Positions 12,401-23,290 are shown, counted from the first letter of the stretch. The stretch is 62,000 bases of DNA from Cristatella mucedo (GCA_009760855.2 WPIO01000006.1:757501-819500), one strand, 5' to 3'. Numbers and translations are program-made. Notes: a model not told the origin generated them from the sequence alone.

Positions 12401-15400
12401 ACTTTAACCTCGGTCATTAACGGCTTGCACCTTAACCCCCTGGGCAAAATCATGTTTGACGATGGTAATGGCGAGGATTATCGCTGTATCATTATCCAAG
12501 TGATGCATCTAGTTGGATGCTGTATTTCAGTGATGAAGTGCTTCCTGAAGGTAATACCAGTAAGGCTAGGTTTCAGTATGGCACGACAACAGATGGGCCA
12601 GACTGCCAGGTAACGTTTAAAGTATTCAAAGTTAACAAAGTGTTCACACGCACCCACATCGTATTCAAATTTTCTGGCTTGTTTCTACTGATCGCTCTTT
12701 GCCAGCTGCCACTGACCTAGCCCTAACCCCACATAAAGTGGGAATTCAGTCTTGCATTATTTTTTGAATTGCTGGTCACTGGTTCTGGGCATGTTGCCAC
12801 GCATATTGGCTAGTTGGCTAACTGCTAGACATTGCTGTCATACGGGCAGCAATTTTAGCCGAAGGCACATTCTAAATTTCTGGCAAGAGTAGCTGCCAGC
12901 TGCCGTCATTAAGCCGAGGTTCATGCAAAGCATGTACTGTAAGTGGTTATGGCTGCGGTTCAGTACATGAGAGGCTCACCTCTCGAAGCACACCCCATAA
13001 TGCTCCACCAGTTTCTGATTTTGCACCAGGATAGTGGCTTTGGCTTAAGGCTTTGCCACAGCACAATATACGTGACTCAACGGTAAGCAGTAATAATAAT
13101 GAATTGGCAAACCCTGACATTGCATGCTCGTATGCAGTTAGTGAATACTCGCTTGGACTGTAACGGATAGCATGACGTTTTGCCTCATCGCGATTACCCC
13201 ACGACATTTAAGCTGACTTTTTAGCCCATTGAATCCCGAGAGGGAGTCTGGCCAGTCAAAGTTATTTTGGTGTGATCAGACTTGAATGCCTAGCTTCCCG
13301 AAGGTATGGGCTGTAAAGTAAAGTAAAAGTAATGTACAGGTTTCGCAGGTTTGTCAGCCTCATCTTTGGACCTTGCAGAAGAGCTGTAGTGACTATTACT
13401 TTTGGTTGCTATGAGTGATAAAGAATTGCCTGCTTTGGTACTCGAAAGCCATGACCTGGGCTGTGAAGTGCCAACACCTTACATTTAAATTAAGATTCGG
13501 GGGTGACAAAATTCAGAGCTACAAACGGTATTGGGCGAGCATGCATTGATAAATGCCCCAGGCTGCCTGCCAATGTAACTGTGGCTGCAAACAGAAAGCC
13601 ACGATTTCTTGGACACCCTTCTCTGGTTGAAAGATTGATCTGATACCGCCATAGCTGGAAATGTGCTGCAGCTATGCACAGCTACACTGGAGAGGCTTAC
13701 TTGCATACTCACGAAGCAGAAGAGTGTATCGGTTGAGGGGAGCATATCTAGGATGACCTTCAAAAAGTGAAAAAATGCCTTCTCACTCTGTGCACTGTCC
13801 TTCCTGGCAGAATCTAGCGGCCGGCAGTATTGGCAGTGCAAACAGGCAGATTCTAGGCAGGCAGCACGATGACGTGTAGGCTCACAGTATGAAGCTCCAG
13901 CCAAAATCATCTGATCATTACAACAGATGCCAAAACACTGCAAGAGTCAATTAAGGATGGTAAATGACTTGTCGTGGTAGCTTTGGTATGCTTTGCTTAA
14001 TGCATTGGCTTAAGAAACCACAAGCTGCAACCACAGAAGAGGTCTTGGTCAGCTGTCAAAAAACTGACCAAGACTACCTTACCGGCTGCACTAGCACTGC
14101 TACTTTACTCGGTGCCTTTAATGTTTTCTTCACCTGGCTAAGTCAGAATCCGTCTGGTCAGTCAGCAATTGACTTAATTCACCACCTCCAACCCGATACA
14201 TCGCGAATAGATGTTGCAGATGCTCCGGCAGCCCCCCCCCGAGAGCTTTATTTACACAAGTGAGTGAAGCTGCCGGCCATCTGTATGGATTGGTTAGGCC
14301 GTTGCTCGAATTCGGCGAGCTGAGTTTTTGCATTTGTTCTGATCTCACGGTTCCACCTAAAAGGTGGACGGACCGGGCAATGCTCATCTATCTACCAATT
14401 GCTTGCCATACTTGCTTAATTGCCTGCCATAATTGCTTGCCATACATACATTCACTTGCAATTTACTTAAAGCTAAGCTGAATTTAACCGCCCCAGTCAT
14501 ATAGCAGCAGATGAGCCTTCACAGTTATCACTTCCAACTTGCAGTGGTCAATAAAGGATCGCCTACTGCAGGACTCGAACTCAGGATCTGGGCCGTGAAA
14601 GGCCAGCACCGCACCCCGGGCTAAGACCCAGGGCCGCTTAATGCAGCTATAGGAGTAAACTAAACTGCAACAATACGGCAGAATAAATATTCACATTCCA
14701 GCTAGCAAAAATGTATCTTTCCCTAACCTGGGTGGAAGGAAGTCGGGGCCGCGGTACAGCTGGAGGCCACATTCAAGATTCAAACATGCAGCAGCTTCGA
14801 CCGGCAGTGGCATAGCCTAGCTGCACGGCATGCTAAAGACAAAAGGCTTGTGCCTGGTATGCCACTATTATTTGCTTAGGCAGACAGCAGGCGGCATTCG
14901 TGACGTTATGCCAGCCAGTTGCTGGACTAGCTCAAGCTTGGTAGAAGGTGACCTCTGCTACACTTCTTCTAAGGTCGATCCGAGGTCTCTGCCCTTCGGC
15001 CCTCTAGGCAAGGTCGCTGAATTACAGCTGGTAGCAGTTGGATTTATTAAGAGACCCAGCCACGACATGAGTACAGTGGGGCTGAAAAGTCAGGTGGACC
15101 ATTTGCAGAAGGCCTAATGACACATACCTGGTCTTTCCGAACAGAATATAAGACCGCACATGACTGCATAGTGTCAGCTGATCCATTGGGGGTCCTATAC
15201 GCAAGGATGCTCCTCGATTTTAAACAATGGACTTGACAGCAGAATGTCGGTTATGAACCATGAGCTTGGCTGCTGAATTTGAACTGAGGGCCACTTATGA
15301 AATGGCAGCGATAAGTCGAGGCTTCTGAGCAGTGAGATTTAGGATTATTGGTATGAGAGATTATTGTTTGACTCGAAACCGGCCATCCTGGTTTAGCCCA

Positions 15401-16537
15401 CTGATTAAGGTGCTCACCTCGACCAAGGTCAAAGTTAATATATTTGACGGCCGAGGTCGAGGGCTCGAGCCTCGTGGAATATGTGAAGCACATGAATAGA
15501 GAAAAGGTTCTCTTGGGACACTATACAAAGAAATTATATGTGAGGCACGGGCCTGCCCGAAGTAACTCTCTCGGTGTAACGGTCCTCTGGTCGGTGAGTC
15601 CTAGCACTGATAGTGAGCAGTGTAAGGCCTGTAAAGGGGAGTAATGTGGTGTGCCAGCCAGATTATTTTTTCTAATATGGCGTTGTTGTTAGCGCTGCAT
15701 GCAGAATATCGAGCGAATGATACCACAACAGTGCTGGCAACAATACCGTAATAGAAAAAGCCCACAAACAGACTGTATATAATGGCTGATACGACAAGTG
15801 ACTTCCAGCCGGCTGGCTAGCAGGCTTACAGCAGCTCAAGCTCAGTGCCAGGACTCACCGACTAGTGGACCGTTGCTCCAAGAGAGCGACTGCGGTCAGG
15901 TACATGCCTCATATGCCAGATCATAAGTCGCTAGACAATAACCGCTTTCGTACAAGATTATACACAATGTTGCTCATAAGCATCAGCATATCGTGGCATA
16001 AGCAGCTCAATTCTAATTCATCGGCAAAGCTCGGCAAAGTTAGTAATCGAGGTTCAGCTGTCGAGCTCACGGTCCATAATCACTGGCATTACAGCACTGC
16101 ATGCGTTGTGCTGTTGCTGGAGCTAGTAAGGGTACTGCAGTCATAAGAATATGTTAGCTTATCAAGATAAAGTTGGTCACATAGTGTTGTGGGGCGGTGC
16201 CTAATTAACTAGGATTTACCCGGATTTTCTGCTAGTTAGCTGAGCATAGCTCAACTAACTACTTATTATGTAGCACTATGTTTAGAGTGCATCTTTCGAA
16301 TTTCATGGCATCTTCCTCAGCTTTCTGGGGCGACAGCAGCCACACCTAACCCTAGTTCAGCCCTGACCGGAGCACGGACTGCACTTGGGACTGCATTCGG
16401 GCCCCCCTGACGCTAGCACCCGAGCTTTCCAGTGCTGTAGCTTGAGAGCTCTGGAAGCCCTGAGATTTGATTGATGAGCACCTTGAAAGGATTTCATGGA
16501 GAGCTTCACGACTAATCAGGCTGATCTTGTGGATCAT
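8396..16537 (-). CDS. candidate multi-exon host gene (set of exons, minus strand)
   Basis: Eight short coding-like segments on the minus strand each end at a good splice signal. They are 16,482-16,537 (acceptor GCAG, donor AAG/GTGC), 15,128-15,194 (acceptor TATAG, donor CAG/GTATGTG), 14,134-14,245 (donor CAG/GTGAAG), 13,713-13,937, 12,980 to about 13,075 (donor GAG/GTGAGC), 11,066-11,215, 10,050-10,124 and the terminal 8,396-8,619. Between them lie SINEs, LINE tails and microsatellites, as expected of introns. I do not recognise the protein. The frames of neighbouring exons do not all join in phase (14,134 to 13,937 does not), so an exon is missing, a border is wrong, or more than one gene is present. 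I infer a gene but cannot give a full model. Confidence 0.35.
8640..9370. other. no gene seen (possible intron)
   Basis: No recognisable frame. Contains a G homopolymer at about 8,908-8,918. Confidence 0.4.
9371..9464. repeat. (GA)n microsatellite, about 94 bp
   Basis: Nearly perfect GA dinucleotide run with one T interruption near the start. The Arg-Glu or Ser-Leu frames it creates are artefacts. Confidence 0.98.
9605..9780 (-). mobile_element. LINE 3' end
   Basis: Begins AATAATAGTAATAAC and continues with CACCCTTAAAGAACTTAATCTCTTTCTCGG and the UTR words GGTGTCAGCAAGCATAGCATGGTTAGAGG. A diverged member of the AAT-tailed family. Confidence 0.7.
10050..10124 (-). CDS. candidate internal exon of the minus-strand host gene
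   Basis: On the minus strand an acceptor GTGTGCAG is followed by 75 bp reading ERPRADYQWLPGKLKKTDVT and on to a donor TTT/GTAAGC. Composition is protein-like (Trp, Tyr, charged residues). It lies at the outer edge of the inverted repeat 10,100-10,417, whose other arm copies the first bases of this exon. It could therefore belong to the repeat rather than to a gene. Confidence 0.3.
10100..10417. repeat. long inverted repeat (foldback element)
   Basis: The left arm (about 10,100-10,240) and right arm (about 10,288-10,417) are reverse complements with scattered mismatches. Examples are AACTTGTGTCGCACGGATGA against TCATCCGTGTGATACAAGTT, and GAAAGATCGTCC against GGACGATCTTTC. The centre is about 50 bp. 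Outer words (AAAGACCTCGAG) are also mirrored. It fits a foldback or MITE-type element or an inverted duplication. No transposase. Confidence 0.75.
10425..10617 (+). mobile_element. LINE 3' end with ATT tail
   Basis: Plus-strand copy: CACTTGCATGCTGACCCTGTGCATG, then the hairpin AAAGCGCATGTAAAGAGATTGAGTCCTCTGAGGG, then TTATCAAGTGCATTATTACTATTATTATTG. UTR only. Confidence 0.8.
11066..11215 (-). CDS. candidate internal exon of the minus-strand host gene
   Basis: On the minus strand a strong acceptor (TGTATTTTTCTTAATTAG) is followed by 150 bp reading STRDTDLIIHFAYCLCNGAS and then NDLVLLAPSELPTGISLPLW. The donor is AAAAC/GTGAGC. Balanced composition and strong borders at both ends make this one of the better exon candidates. 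Product not recognised. Confidence 0.4.
11687..11800 (-). mobile_element. LINE 3' end with AAT tail
   Basis: (AAT)n, then TTGCACTTGATAAAGCGCCCTCAGAG and the partner TAGGCGCTTTACATTTGCTGCAAAG. A short 5'-truncated copy. Confidence 0.85.
12298..12450 (-). mobile_element. tRNA-derived SINE
   Basis: On the minus strand a B-box-like AGGCTCGAGCTC is followed by a tail with GCGCCTGCATAGAGGTCAAGTTCTCTTAGGGAGC. Same family as 1,612 and 46,045; the head is diverged. Confidence 0.65.
12451..12979. other. no gene seen (possible intron)
   Basis: Plus-strand frames at 12,425-12,720 overlap each other and are unrecognised. No repeat seen. Confidence 0.35.
12980..13075 (-). CDS. candidate internal exon of the minus-strand host gene
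   Basis: The frame reads CCGKALSQSHYPGAKSETGG and ends at GAGAG/GTGAGCC, a strong donor. The acceptor (about ACCGTTGAG) is weak, so the 5' border is uncertain. Confidence 0.25.
13713..13937 (-). CDS. candidate Cys-rich internal exon of the minus-strand host gene
   Basis: 225 bp, exactly 75 codons, phase 0 at both ends. The acceptor is GACTCTTGCAG/TGT and the donor TTC/GTGAGTATG, which is close to perfect consensus. The first half has several Cys (FGICCNDQMILAGASYCEPT, ACLHCQYC). The second half is hydrophobic and helical (KAFFHFLKVILDMLPSTDTL). The Cys spacing is not a zinc-finger pattern I recognise. This is the best-supported exon in the region. Confidence 0.45.
14134..14245 (-). CDS. candidate internal exon of the minus-strand host gene
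   Basis: The frame reads LPEHLQHLFAMYRVGGGELS and then QLLTDQTDSDLA, ending at CAG/GTGAAG. The acceptor side runs into a G-rich tract and is not resolved. Helical, protein-like composition. Confidence 0.3.
14555..14640 (-). mobile_element. tRNA-derived SINE head
   Basis: On the minus strand the A-box-like TTAGCCCGGGGTG and B-box-like GAGTTCGAGTCCTGC lie about 40 bp apart. No good acceptor-stem pairing, so not a functional tRNA. Confidence 0.5.
15400..15532 (+). mobile_element. tRNA-derived SINE
   Basis: Head with TAAGGTGCTCACCTCGACC, B-box-like GGGCTCGAGCC, then a tail GAATAGAGAAAAGGTTCTCTTGGGACACTATAC. Plus-strand member of the family at 23,610. Confidence 0.65.
15533..16480. other. no gene seen
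   Basis: No supported gene. A weak inverted repeat at about 16,175-16,282 (ACATAGTG / CACTATGT outer, TTAGCTGAGC / GCTCAACTAA inner) could be a small MITE. Confidence 0.3.
16482..16537 (-). CDS. candidate short exon of the minus-strand host gene
   Basis: 56 bp reading MIHKISLISREALHEILS between acceptor ATGCAG and donor CAAG/GTGCTC. Short, so chance is not excluded. A further possible coding segment (GIAASKGTRFEGRIFKEQER) lies upstream on the same strand at about 16,590-16,690 without a clear donor. Confidence 0.25.
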
Positions 16538-17199
16538 CTGCATCGATGGGTGATTGTTACTTCATGCATCAATATACAATTTCAAGCATAGCCTCGGTTT
16601 CCCAACCGGCCGTTCCTGTTCCTTGAAAATGCGTCCTTCAAATCGTGTCCCTTTGGAGGCTGCTATGCCTGCAGGCCCACCCTGCCCCCGTAGCATAGGT
16701 ATAGGAATCAGTGAGTGTATGCAGCAGAAGCTGCAGCTGTCCTGGTAGAAGTGTACAAGAGTCATGGACGAGTTGCCTCAATCCTAGTCTGCAGCTTATC
16801 TTTTGAAGTCTGACCAATCGTAAGCACACGTGCCTTCAAGGAGGACACTTGTTTCCTGTTATCCGAAACTTTTAATTGGATGCAGTGGAATCTATAGAGC
16901 ACACGTATGGACGGGTGGTTGGGTGCATATGGCTGCCGGCATGTGCACATGCTTACGCCTATGTGTGTTTTTAGGTATATTTGTGAGTGTCCATGTGTGC
17001 ATGTGCGTTTGCTCGGGCAAGTGTATGCACATGCATCTGTCGGAGCAGGAAGAGGCAAGGGTGGATGCTTATTTCAGAATGCCTACATATGTATCGCAGA
17101 GTGACGGGCACATGAGCAGATGAGTGCAGGCTACACGTGTTACAGCAGATTGGAGTCAGGAAGGTAGATTTCGAGGCTTCTCGGGGTTCGACGAATTAC

Positions 17200-19980
17200 C
17201 GAAATCCACTCTAATTAGGCTAACAGCGACCAGACGTAAGCGTTTCCGAGCTCAAACTTTGCCCTGATATTTTGTACACATTTGAATTTATCTGTCCACC
17301 AAATGTCATGTCGCTGAGCATACATGCACTTATGCAAATGAGCTTTGACGTCGGACGCCCGTACCACAATCCACCACAATCCAGCGAAATCCAGTCCAGT
17401 TCTCGTCAAATCCACCACAAATCAGCTGGGCACAGCTCCAAAAAGTTTGGAATATCAAACTACGCTATACCTACAAGGTACCCAAAGCAATTCGCGCGAT
17501 TCCACTCAAGCGTTCTCACGAAGTCCACTGAAATAAGATTGCAGTGGCCCAGGACAATACCGCAATCCACTGAATTTCACCACGAAATGAAAAAAATCCT
17601 GTTCGAAAAGCTCCTATTTTGATTGCAAATGACAGCACACTCTGCGAAAATTGCTCTTTAAAAATTTCACCTGCGTTGGCACTGCCGTTCTCGTGCAATG
17701 CGATGCAATCGACTGCAGTAGCCCGGGCGAATACCACAATCCACTGCAATCCACCGAATCCACCGCATACAAATATAAATAGATTTCGCCGAGCTCCAGT
17801 TTTTATTGCATAGTAAAGTGCACCGTGCTCTGTGCACAGCCACGTAAAATAAAAAATCTGTGCATCCTCGAACTGAGGAAATGGGCGGCAATCGCCTGAA
17901 ATGACCTGAAAAACTACTGCAATCCACTCTATTCCACTGCAAATCATCCTCAAATCACCACCGCAAAGCTCTAATTGACATTGTATATAGGACTAGACTC
18001 AGTTCAAAGTGAACCCACAAAACTTTGCTCCATTGTGCACACGCGTTCTCATGCAATGAATTGCAATCGACTGCAACGGTTCGGTCCCATACCACAATCC
18101 ACCTCAATCCGCCGAAATCCGCTGCAATCCGCCACACAGCGACCAAAACGTGTACTCAGGAAGCTCTAATTATGATTGCACGCTGCTCTACTCTTCGGTT
18201 ATTGTGTACTCGCACAACTTCACTGGAATTGCCGCCGCCATTCTGCAGCAAAGCACTGCAACCGACTGCAACTGCTCGAGCCAGTCAATTTACGACAACC
18301 CACTGAAAAACGACCAGAACACGTACACTTTAAGCTCTAATAGTGATTGCACATTGCTCTAATTTTTCGTTATTGTGTAATCCCAAAATTTCACTACAAT
18401 CGTCTCAACCATTCGGCAGCAATGCACTGCAATTGGCGGCAATGGCACGGGCGAATTCCCCAGTCTACAGCAATCTGATGCAAAATGCCCTGCAATCGAT
18501 TTCGCTATGGTCCAATATTGATTGCATTTTGCAAAGCACACTGTTTAAAGTCAACCACATCATTTTAGGTAATTATGCTAGTACAATCTCGGGCAATGCA
18601 TGGCAATGTACGGCAACGACTCAGCTCGAAGCAGCAATCCACTACAATCCGTGGCAAGTCGACCCTAAATTGGCTGCACAAAGTGCCGATTGCTATCGAA
18701 TTCAAATTTCTTTGTGCTAAAAGTGAAGTCGTAGGACTTTCAAGCTTTTTTGTACGTAAATTGTCAACAATGCACGGCACTCGACAGCAATGGCAAGGAC
18801 CAATACCAAAATACGTGGCAAGTCGACGAGAAATCGGCTGCATCAAGCTCAAATTCTCATTTCATGTAACGTCTCACTGCGCGAACGCATACTTTAAAAG
18901 CAGCTCTGACCGTTCAATCATGGGCAATTCATAGCAATCAACGGCAATGGCACGGGCAAATACGGCAATCCATTATGGTCCATCCCAAATCGCTGGAAAG
19001 TGACTCGGTCAAGATCAATTATATCTTACCTGTCACAGCCCTCTGTGTTGAAAGTGCAATACAATCTTTTCAACCAATCGCGAAAGTACAATCGCGAGCA
19101 CTGAACGGCAATCGACAGCAATGCTCTGGGCCAACACCCCAATTCCCGGCAAATTGAAGAGAAATTGACATCGCGGTAGCCTCAATTGTCATTAGAAATA
19201 ATATTTCGCTGCGTCCAAAGTAAATCGTGGCATTTTCAAGATGATTTGCTGGCTAACTGTCAGCAATGCATGGCAATCCACACCAATGGTAGGGACCTAT
19301 AGGCAATCCGTGGAAAATTCACAAGATTGGCTGCAATAAACTGCAACTCTCATTACACCTTACATGCACCTGTGCTCGCGCATAATGTCACCCATTGTTC
19401 GTGTTCAATCGACAGCAACGCACGGCAATCGACGGCAATGGCCCGGGGAAATATGCCAATTTATAAAGGTCAGTTACAAAGGAACCAACAGTTGCTGAGA
19501 GAAGCTCCAACTTTTCTTGCATGTTGCACTACACTGCATTAAAAGTGCAGCCACACCATTTTAAACAATCGACAAAGGCACAATCGAGCGCAATGCACGG
19601 CAATCGACGGCAATGGCCCGGTCTCCTCAGAAATCGGGTTCAAATTTGCTGGAAATTGGCCATTTGAATTTGTAATTATCTTACCACATAACGCTCACTG
19701 TAGGCGCACAGACTGTCCTTTTTTGCGTTTAACCTTGGGCAATCCATGGCAGTCTACGGAAATTGTCCGAAACAATACAGCAATCTATGATTGGTATAAT
19801 TACAAAAAAAGCTGGTGGGAGGAGATCGCATTTTTCTTGCGTATGCATCAGTGTGCTGCATTAAAAGTGCAACCGCATCCTATCAACCAATCTTGAACGT
19901 ACACGCTAGGGAAATGTGCGGCAATCGACGACAACGGCCTGGGAAAATATGGAAATCTATAACGAATTATTGAAAATAGA
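17200..19980. repeat. diverged tandem array, about 170-bp unit, about 15 units
   Basis: A core of the form GCAATGCACGGCAATCGACGGCAATGGCCCGGGCAAATA, in short overlapping words, recurs at about 17,530, 17,700, 17,890, 18,048, 18,240, 18,410, 18,575, 18,765, 18,920, 19,090, 19,260, 19,410, 19,585, 19,740 and 19,910. A second block (GCTCTAATTATGATTGCA ... TTAAAAGTGCAACCACATC) precedes each core. Spacing is mostly 155-190 bp. Units near 17,300-18,150 also carry short CAATCCAC sub-repeats. Divergence between units is high, so the array is old. Long frames here follow the repeat and are not genes. Confidence 0.8.
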
Positions 19981-20039
19981 CTGGACGCTGCTGGATGAGG
20001 CTTCCATTTAGATTTCTAGCTAGAGCAGCACCTGTAGTC

Positions 20040-20990
20040 CCGGCAGAGGATCCTAAAGTAGGTTTAATGCTTGACAGGGAGCCAGTAAAGCTGAGACTGG
20101 AGTGGTGTGATGTGGCAGCTCCACTGTTGAAGACAGACCGGAAGAGCTAATTAGTTTTGCACCAGTTGCAGACGATTAGGGCACAGAACAGTCAGCCGGA
20201 ATAAAAGGATTGTACGAATCTAGATGCTATGTTACGAATATGCGAACTAGTCTGACGATCGTACTCTTGTCTGAACAGGCCATAACTTTGATAATTTACC
20301 TCAGCAGAAAGTTGATTGAGTTGACACTAGAAGCTCTGTGCCCATCCAGTAGCAAATTTTTAAATATATGCCCAGATTTCAACAGTGAGAATTCATGGAA
20401 GGGGCACCAGATGAATCAATCTTGAAGGTGGAGGGCTTCCAACTGTAGGGAGACACTTGCCTTGCCCGCAAAGAAATGTTTGGTTTTATCACTTTTCTGC
20501 TTCAGGGAGTTAGTGCCCATGCAGGTACGGATGTCGTCGATACAGGCTGTATGAGAATTGAGTAATTTTAGGAGCAAGGCTTAGAGGGGTCAAAGGGCAA
20601 GTAGAGCTGAGTACTGTTGGCATGCAAAAGAAAGCCACAATTGCGATTGACGATGACATCGGAAATAGTATGAGTATAGTTGCTGAAAGGAAAGGGGTCC
20701 TGAGACCGAACTCTGAGATGCCCAAAGCTATCAACTCTACCCGGATGACCAATAGCCATTTGCATCTACACTCTGGCATCTCTAAGTCATGCCGACAATA
20801 TCGAGACTTGCCGAGAGCCGTTCGAAAAGAAATAGCGGCTACATGTGTCAAATGCTGCTGAGAAATCTGGGAGGACTAGCAGAGAGGTCAAACCCTAATC
20901 AGCTTTGACCAGAAGGTCACTGTAAGCCTGTCTCAGGAAAACTTCTGGGGAACGATTAGCTCTAAATCCCGATTGGAACTTGCTAGCAAG
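20040..20990 (-). mobile_element. diverged CR1/L2-type LINE fragment
   Basis: Nucleotide words align in order with the minus-strand LINE at 60,566: GGAGTGGTGTGATGTGGCAGC, GTTTTGCACCAGTTGCAGACGATTAGGGCAC, CAGGTACGGATGTCGTCGATACAGGC and GGGGTCAAAGGGCAAGTAGAGCTGAGTACTGTTGGCATG (the last lies over the YADD region). Frames are broken throughout. An old copy. Confidence 0.65.
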
Positions 20991-21149
20991 ATCCAATGAA
21001 ATCATGCAACATTCTAGCAGCTAGAAATCATTCGTTCAGAGTCTTGAATATGAATAGAAGAAAGGATACTGAACACAAGTTATTTAGTTCTCACAATCTA
21101 GGTTATGCTTTTTATAGAAGTCTGGTTACAGCTGCTTACAAAGGGTTGG

Positions 21150-21232
21150 AGATTTCGCCATGCATAACGCCCACATAGTTTTTGTGGGTTTGTGGAGTTA
21201 CAGACGGAGATACATACATGCATACACACATA
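21150..21232 (+). repeat. 3' end of the second LINE family
   Basis: CATAACGCCCACATAGTTTTTGTGGGTTTGTGGAGTTACAGACGGAGATACATACATG, the same block as at 3,538, ending in a TACATACATG run. Confidence 0.65.
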
Positions 21233-21334
21233 AATGTCATGAACCAGGGAGTATCAACAGTATTTTTTTAAATCGTTTGTGGCATCATTAAGCAGATCTT
21301 AGTATTCATTACAATAAGATAATATGGAACCAAC

Positions 21335-21445
21335 ATAATAATAACAATAATAATAATTTGTATTAACACCAATCAGAGAACTTAATCTCTTTCCAGGCAC
21401 TTTCTAATACACTGTAAAGGAAGCATGATCAAATGATTAATAAAT
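21335..21445 (-). mobile_element. LINE 3' end with AAT tail
   Basis: (AAT)n, then AATCAGAGAACTTAATCTCTTTCCAGGCACTTTCTAATACACTGTAAAGGAAGCATG. Short and diverged. Confidence 0.7.
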
Positions 21446-21789
21446 GTGCTTTGGGAGGACAACTCTCACTATTAGTGGCCATTGTGAGGGGATAATTCCC
21501 ACTACTGGTCGCTCTACCACCATAATGGCAATATGCACATTGCCAGCAAACTTTAAACTATGAGTTTGATTCCTCCTGCCATTTTAGTAACTCTGACTCT
21601 CTTGAATAACTTGCATCTTGCATCGTCGACATTTTAGAGGGTCTATAGCTTTCTCAAGTTGCATGACAAAAAGGCCAACTTATGGCTGTGGGCAAACCTC
21701 GTGTCTGCCACTCAGAAACAGGGAACCCACATTCTCAAGATTCCCCAAGCTGGCCACTCGTACTTGGCATATATATATAATGACCCCCC

Positions 21790-21905
21790 TCCCCCGTTCT
21801 GAGTTCGTGGGTTCGAATCCTGCGGCTGGTGGTTTTTCATTGCAGCTGCAAGCGGTGGTGACAGCCGTAAAGGCTCTTCCGTCGCTATAAAAAAGAGGCT
21901 GGTGA
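21790..21905 (+). mobile_element. tRNA-derived SINE, second family
   Basis: B-box-like GTGGGTTCGAATCCTGC followed by GCAGCTGCAAGCGGTGGTGACAGCCGTAAAGGCTCTTC and GTCGCTATAAAAAAGAGGCTG. The copy at 39,190-39,350 matches over the whole post-B-box body. Confidence 0.7.
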
Positions 21906-21909
21906 ATCG

Positions 21910-22585
21910 TCTAGTATATTCTTTTCGTCCAAAGGCTACACAAAGATGCCAGTATGCACACTTGTATTATTATGCTTGCTTATTGGGCCTTGGTTTGCTC
22001 TGGACAGCAAATCTCGCGCTTTCGTAGGGTGCGTCGGTGCTCATCACGTTCCCTCCGTTCCTGTATATTTAGTGTATGCATCTGCTCAAACCGTCATGTG
22101 TAGCATAGACAGTACATCGGTGGTGAAATCGGCCACTGAAGCCAGCTCCTCCACCTTTTTAGGGCGAGCGCCTCGTGTAGATGCAGCACAGGAGCACAGG
22201 TGGTGTACACCAACAGAACGGCCCGACGAAAGCACCCATCGCACGGGCAGCACTCGCCATTGGCGTCCTTAGATCTGTTTGTAGAGATGGGCGGGCCTAT
22301 TTGGGTCGCGGCGGTCGGCTCTAGCAGTTACAACTTGTGTAAGCCACAGCGTGCGCCTGCCACGGCCGTGTCCCACGTCGCTAGCAGCAGGGCAGGAAGC
22401 CAAGGCGCTTTGCTCGGTTACATATAACTCTCGAATAATTTTCTAAGACGTATCGGCAGGTCTACTCGTATCGGAGGGAGTTTATTAGAGAACTGCCCCA
22501 AATATTATGGCGGCGGCCTTTCTCGTTACTCTACCCTTGCCAAAAGACAGCCAATCCACTCTATGTACCTCGCAGAGTGACGGTC
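21910..22585. other. no gene seen
   Basis: A plus-strand frame from 21,946 opens with a hydrophobic, signal-peptide-like stretch (TLVLLCLLIGPWFAL). It runs to an ordinary stop after 108 residues without a recognisable domain. I do not call it a gene. Confidence 0.3.
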
Positions 22586-22589
22586 CCTG

Positions 22590-23065
22590 ACATAATAATA
22601 ATAATAATGCACTTGATAAAGCGCCCTCAGAGAACTCAATCTTTTAATAGGCGCTTTACATTTGCTGCAAAGGGAAACGAGATTGGATGGTGAGAAGTAT
22701 CATGCTTGATAAACATCATGAATAATATGGTTAGGGGTGCCGTGCACAGGGTCAGCATGCAAGTGTGGTCCGTGGCAGCGTGCACAGTATCAGCACGCAT
22801 AAGCGCATGAAAGACGAATCACAGGGACCCACTAAATGCTGTCCTAAATAGGTGTGTTCTAAAGTTTTTTCAAATGTGGTCAAGTCAGGAGATGTTCTGA
22901 CGCAGGTCGGGAGTGAGTTCCAGGCTTCGGGTGCATACGAACTAAATGCACGGTCTTCGAAGGATTTGAGGTTTGTACGAGGTATTGGTAAACTGTTGGA
23001 TTCCGAAAAGCGGGTGGTGCGATGCTTGGCCTGGCGGGGGAGTAGATTGGAGAGATGCCTCATCT
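22590..23065 (-). mobile_element. LINE, C-terminal reverse transcriptase end plus 3' UTR
   Basis: From the AAT tail at 22,592-22,607 the minus strand runs through the hairpin and UTR to a C-terminal frame with LLPRQAKHRTTRFSESNSLP and SSYAPEAWNSLPTCVRTSPD. The frame is open to about 23,063, where the copy is 5'-truncated. Among the better-preserved copies. Confidence 0.85.
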
Positions 23066-23214
23066 GGGCTCAACTTGGCGCACTGAGAATTCTGAGAACT
23101 CCTCGATTCGCCAATGACGCACAGTTTCACGGATTCGCCCGGCTGGCCTCATCCATGGAAGGAAATAGCTGCTTTTGTATCGTTCACAAATTAAACCCTG
23201 CATCGGGCAGCGTA

Positions 23215-23290
23215 GATATCCCAGCGGTTAGGATCGTAGATTGTGTACCCACCCCAACGTCCTGACATCGAACTCGAACCCTGCCGGTGA
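23215..23290 (-). repeat. tRNA-like SINE head (weak)
   Basis: Minus-strand GGGTTCGAGTTCGATGTC and an upstream A-box-like GATCCTAACCGC. Too short and diverged for a firm call. Confidence 0.3.

Noticed and set aside
13964-14263. Plus-strand 99-codon gene
   Set aside because: Opposite a better minus-strand exon candidate; no motif, and it includes a short AGCTGTCAAAAAACTGACC hairpin.
16175-16282. Small MITE
   Set aside because: The inverted words are short, with no second copy in the window and no clear target duplication.
17200-19550. Short genes within the satellite array
   Set aside because: The frames recur with the repeat unit and differ between units; no conserved protein.
9371-19980. 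CRISPR array
   Set aside because: No short identical repeats with unique spacers; the tandem arrays are satellites or microsatellites.
22852-23265. Plus-strand 137-codon gene
   Set aside because: It is antisense to the LINE reverse-transcriptase end at 22,590-23,065.
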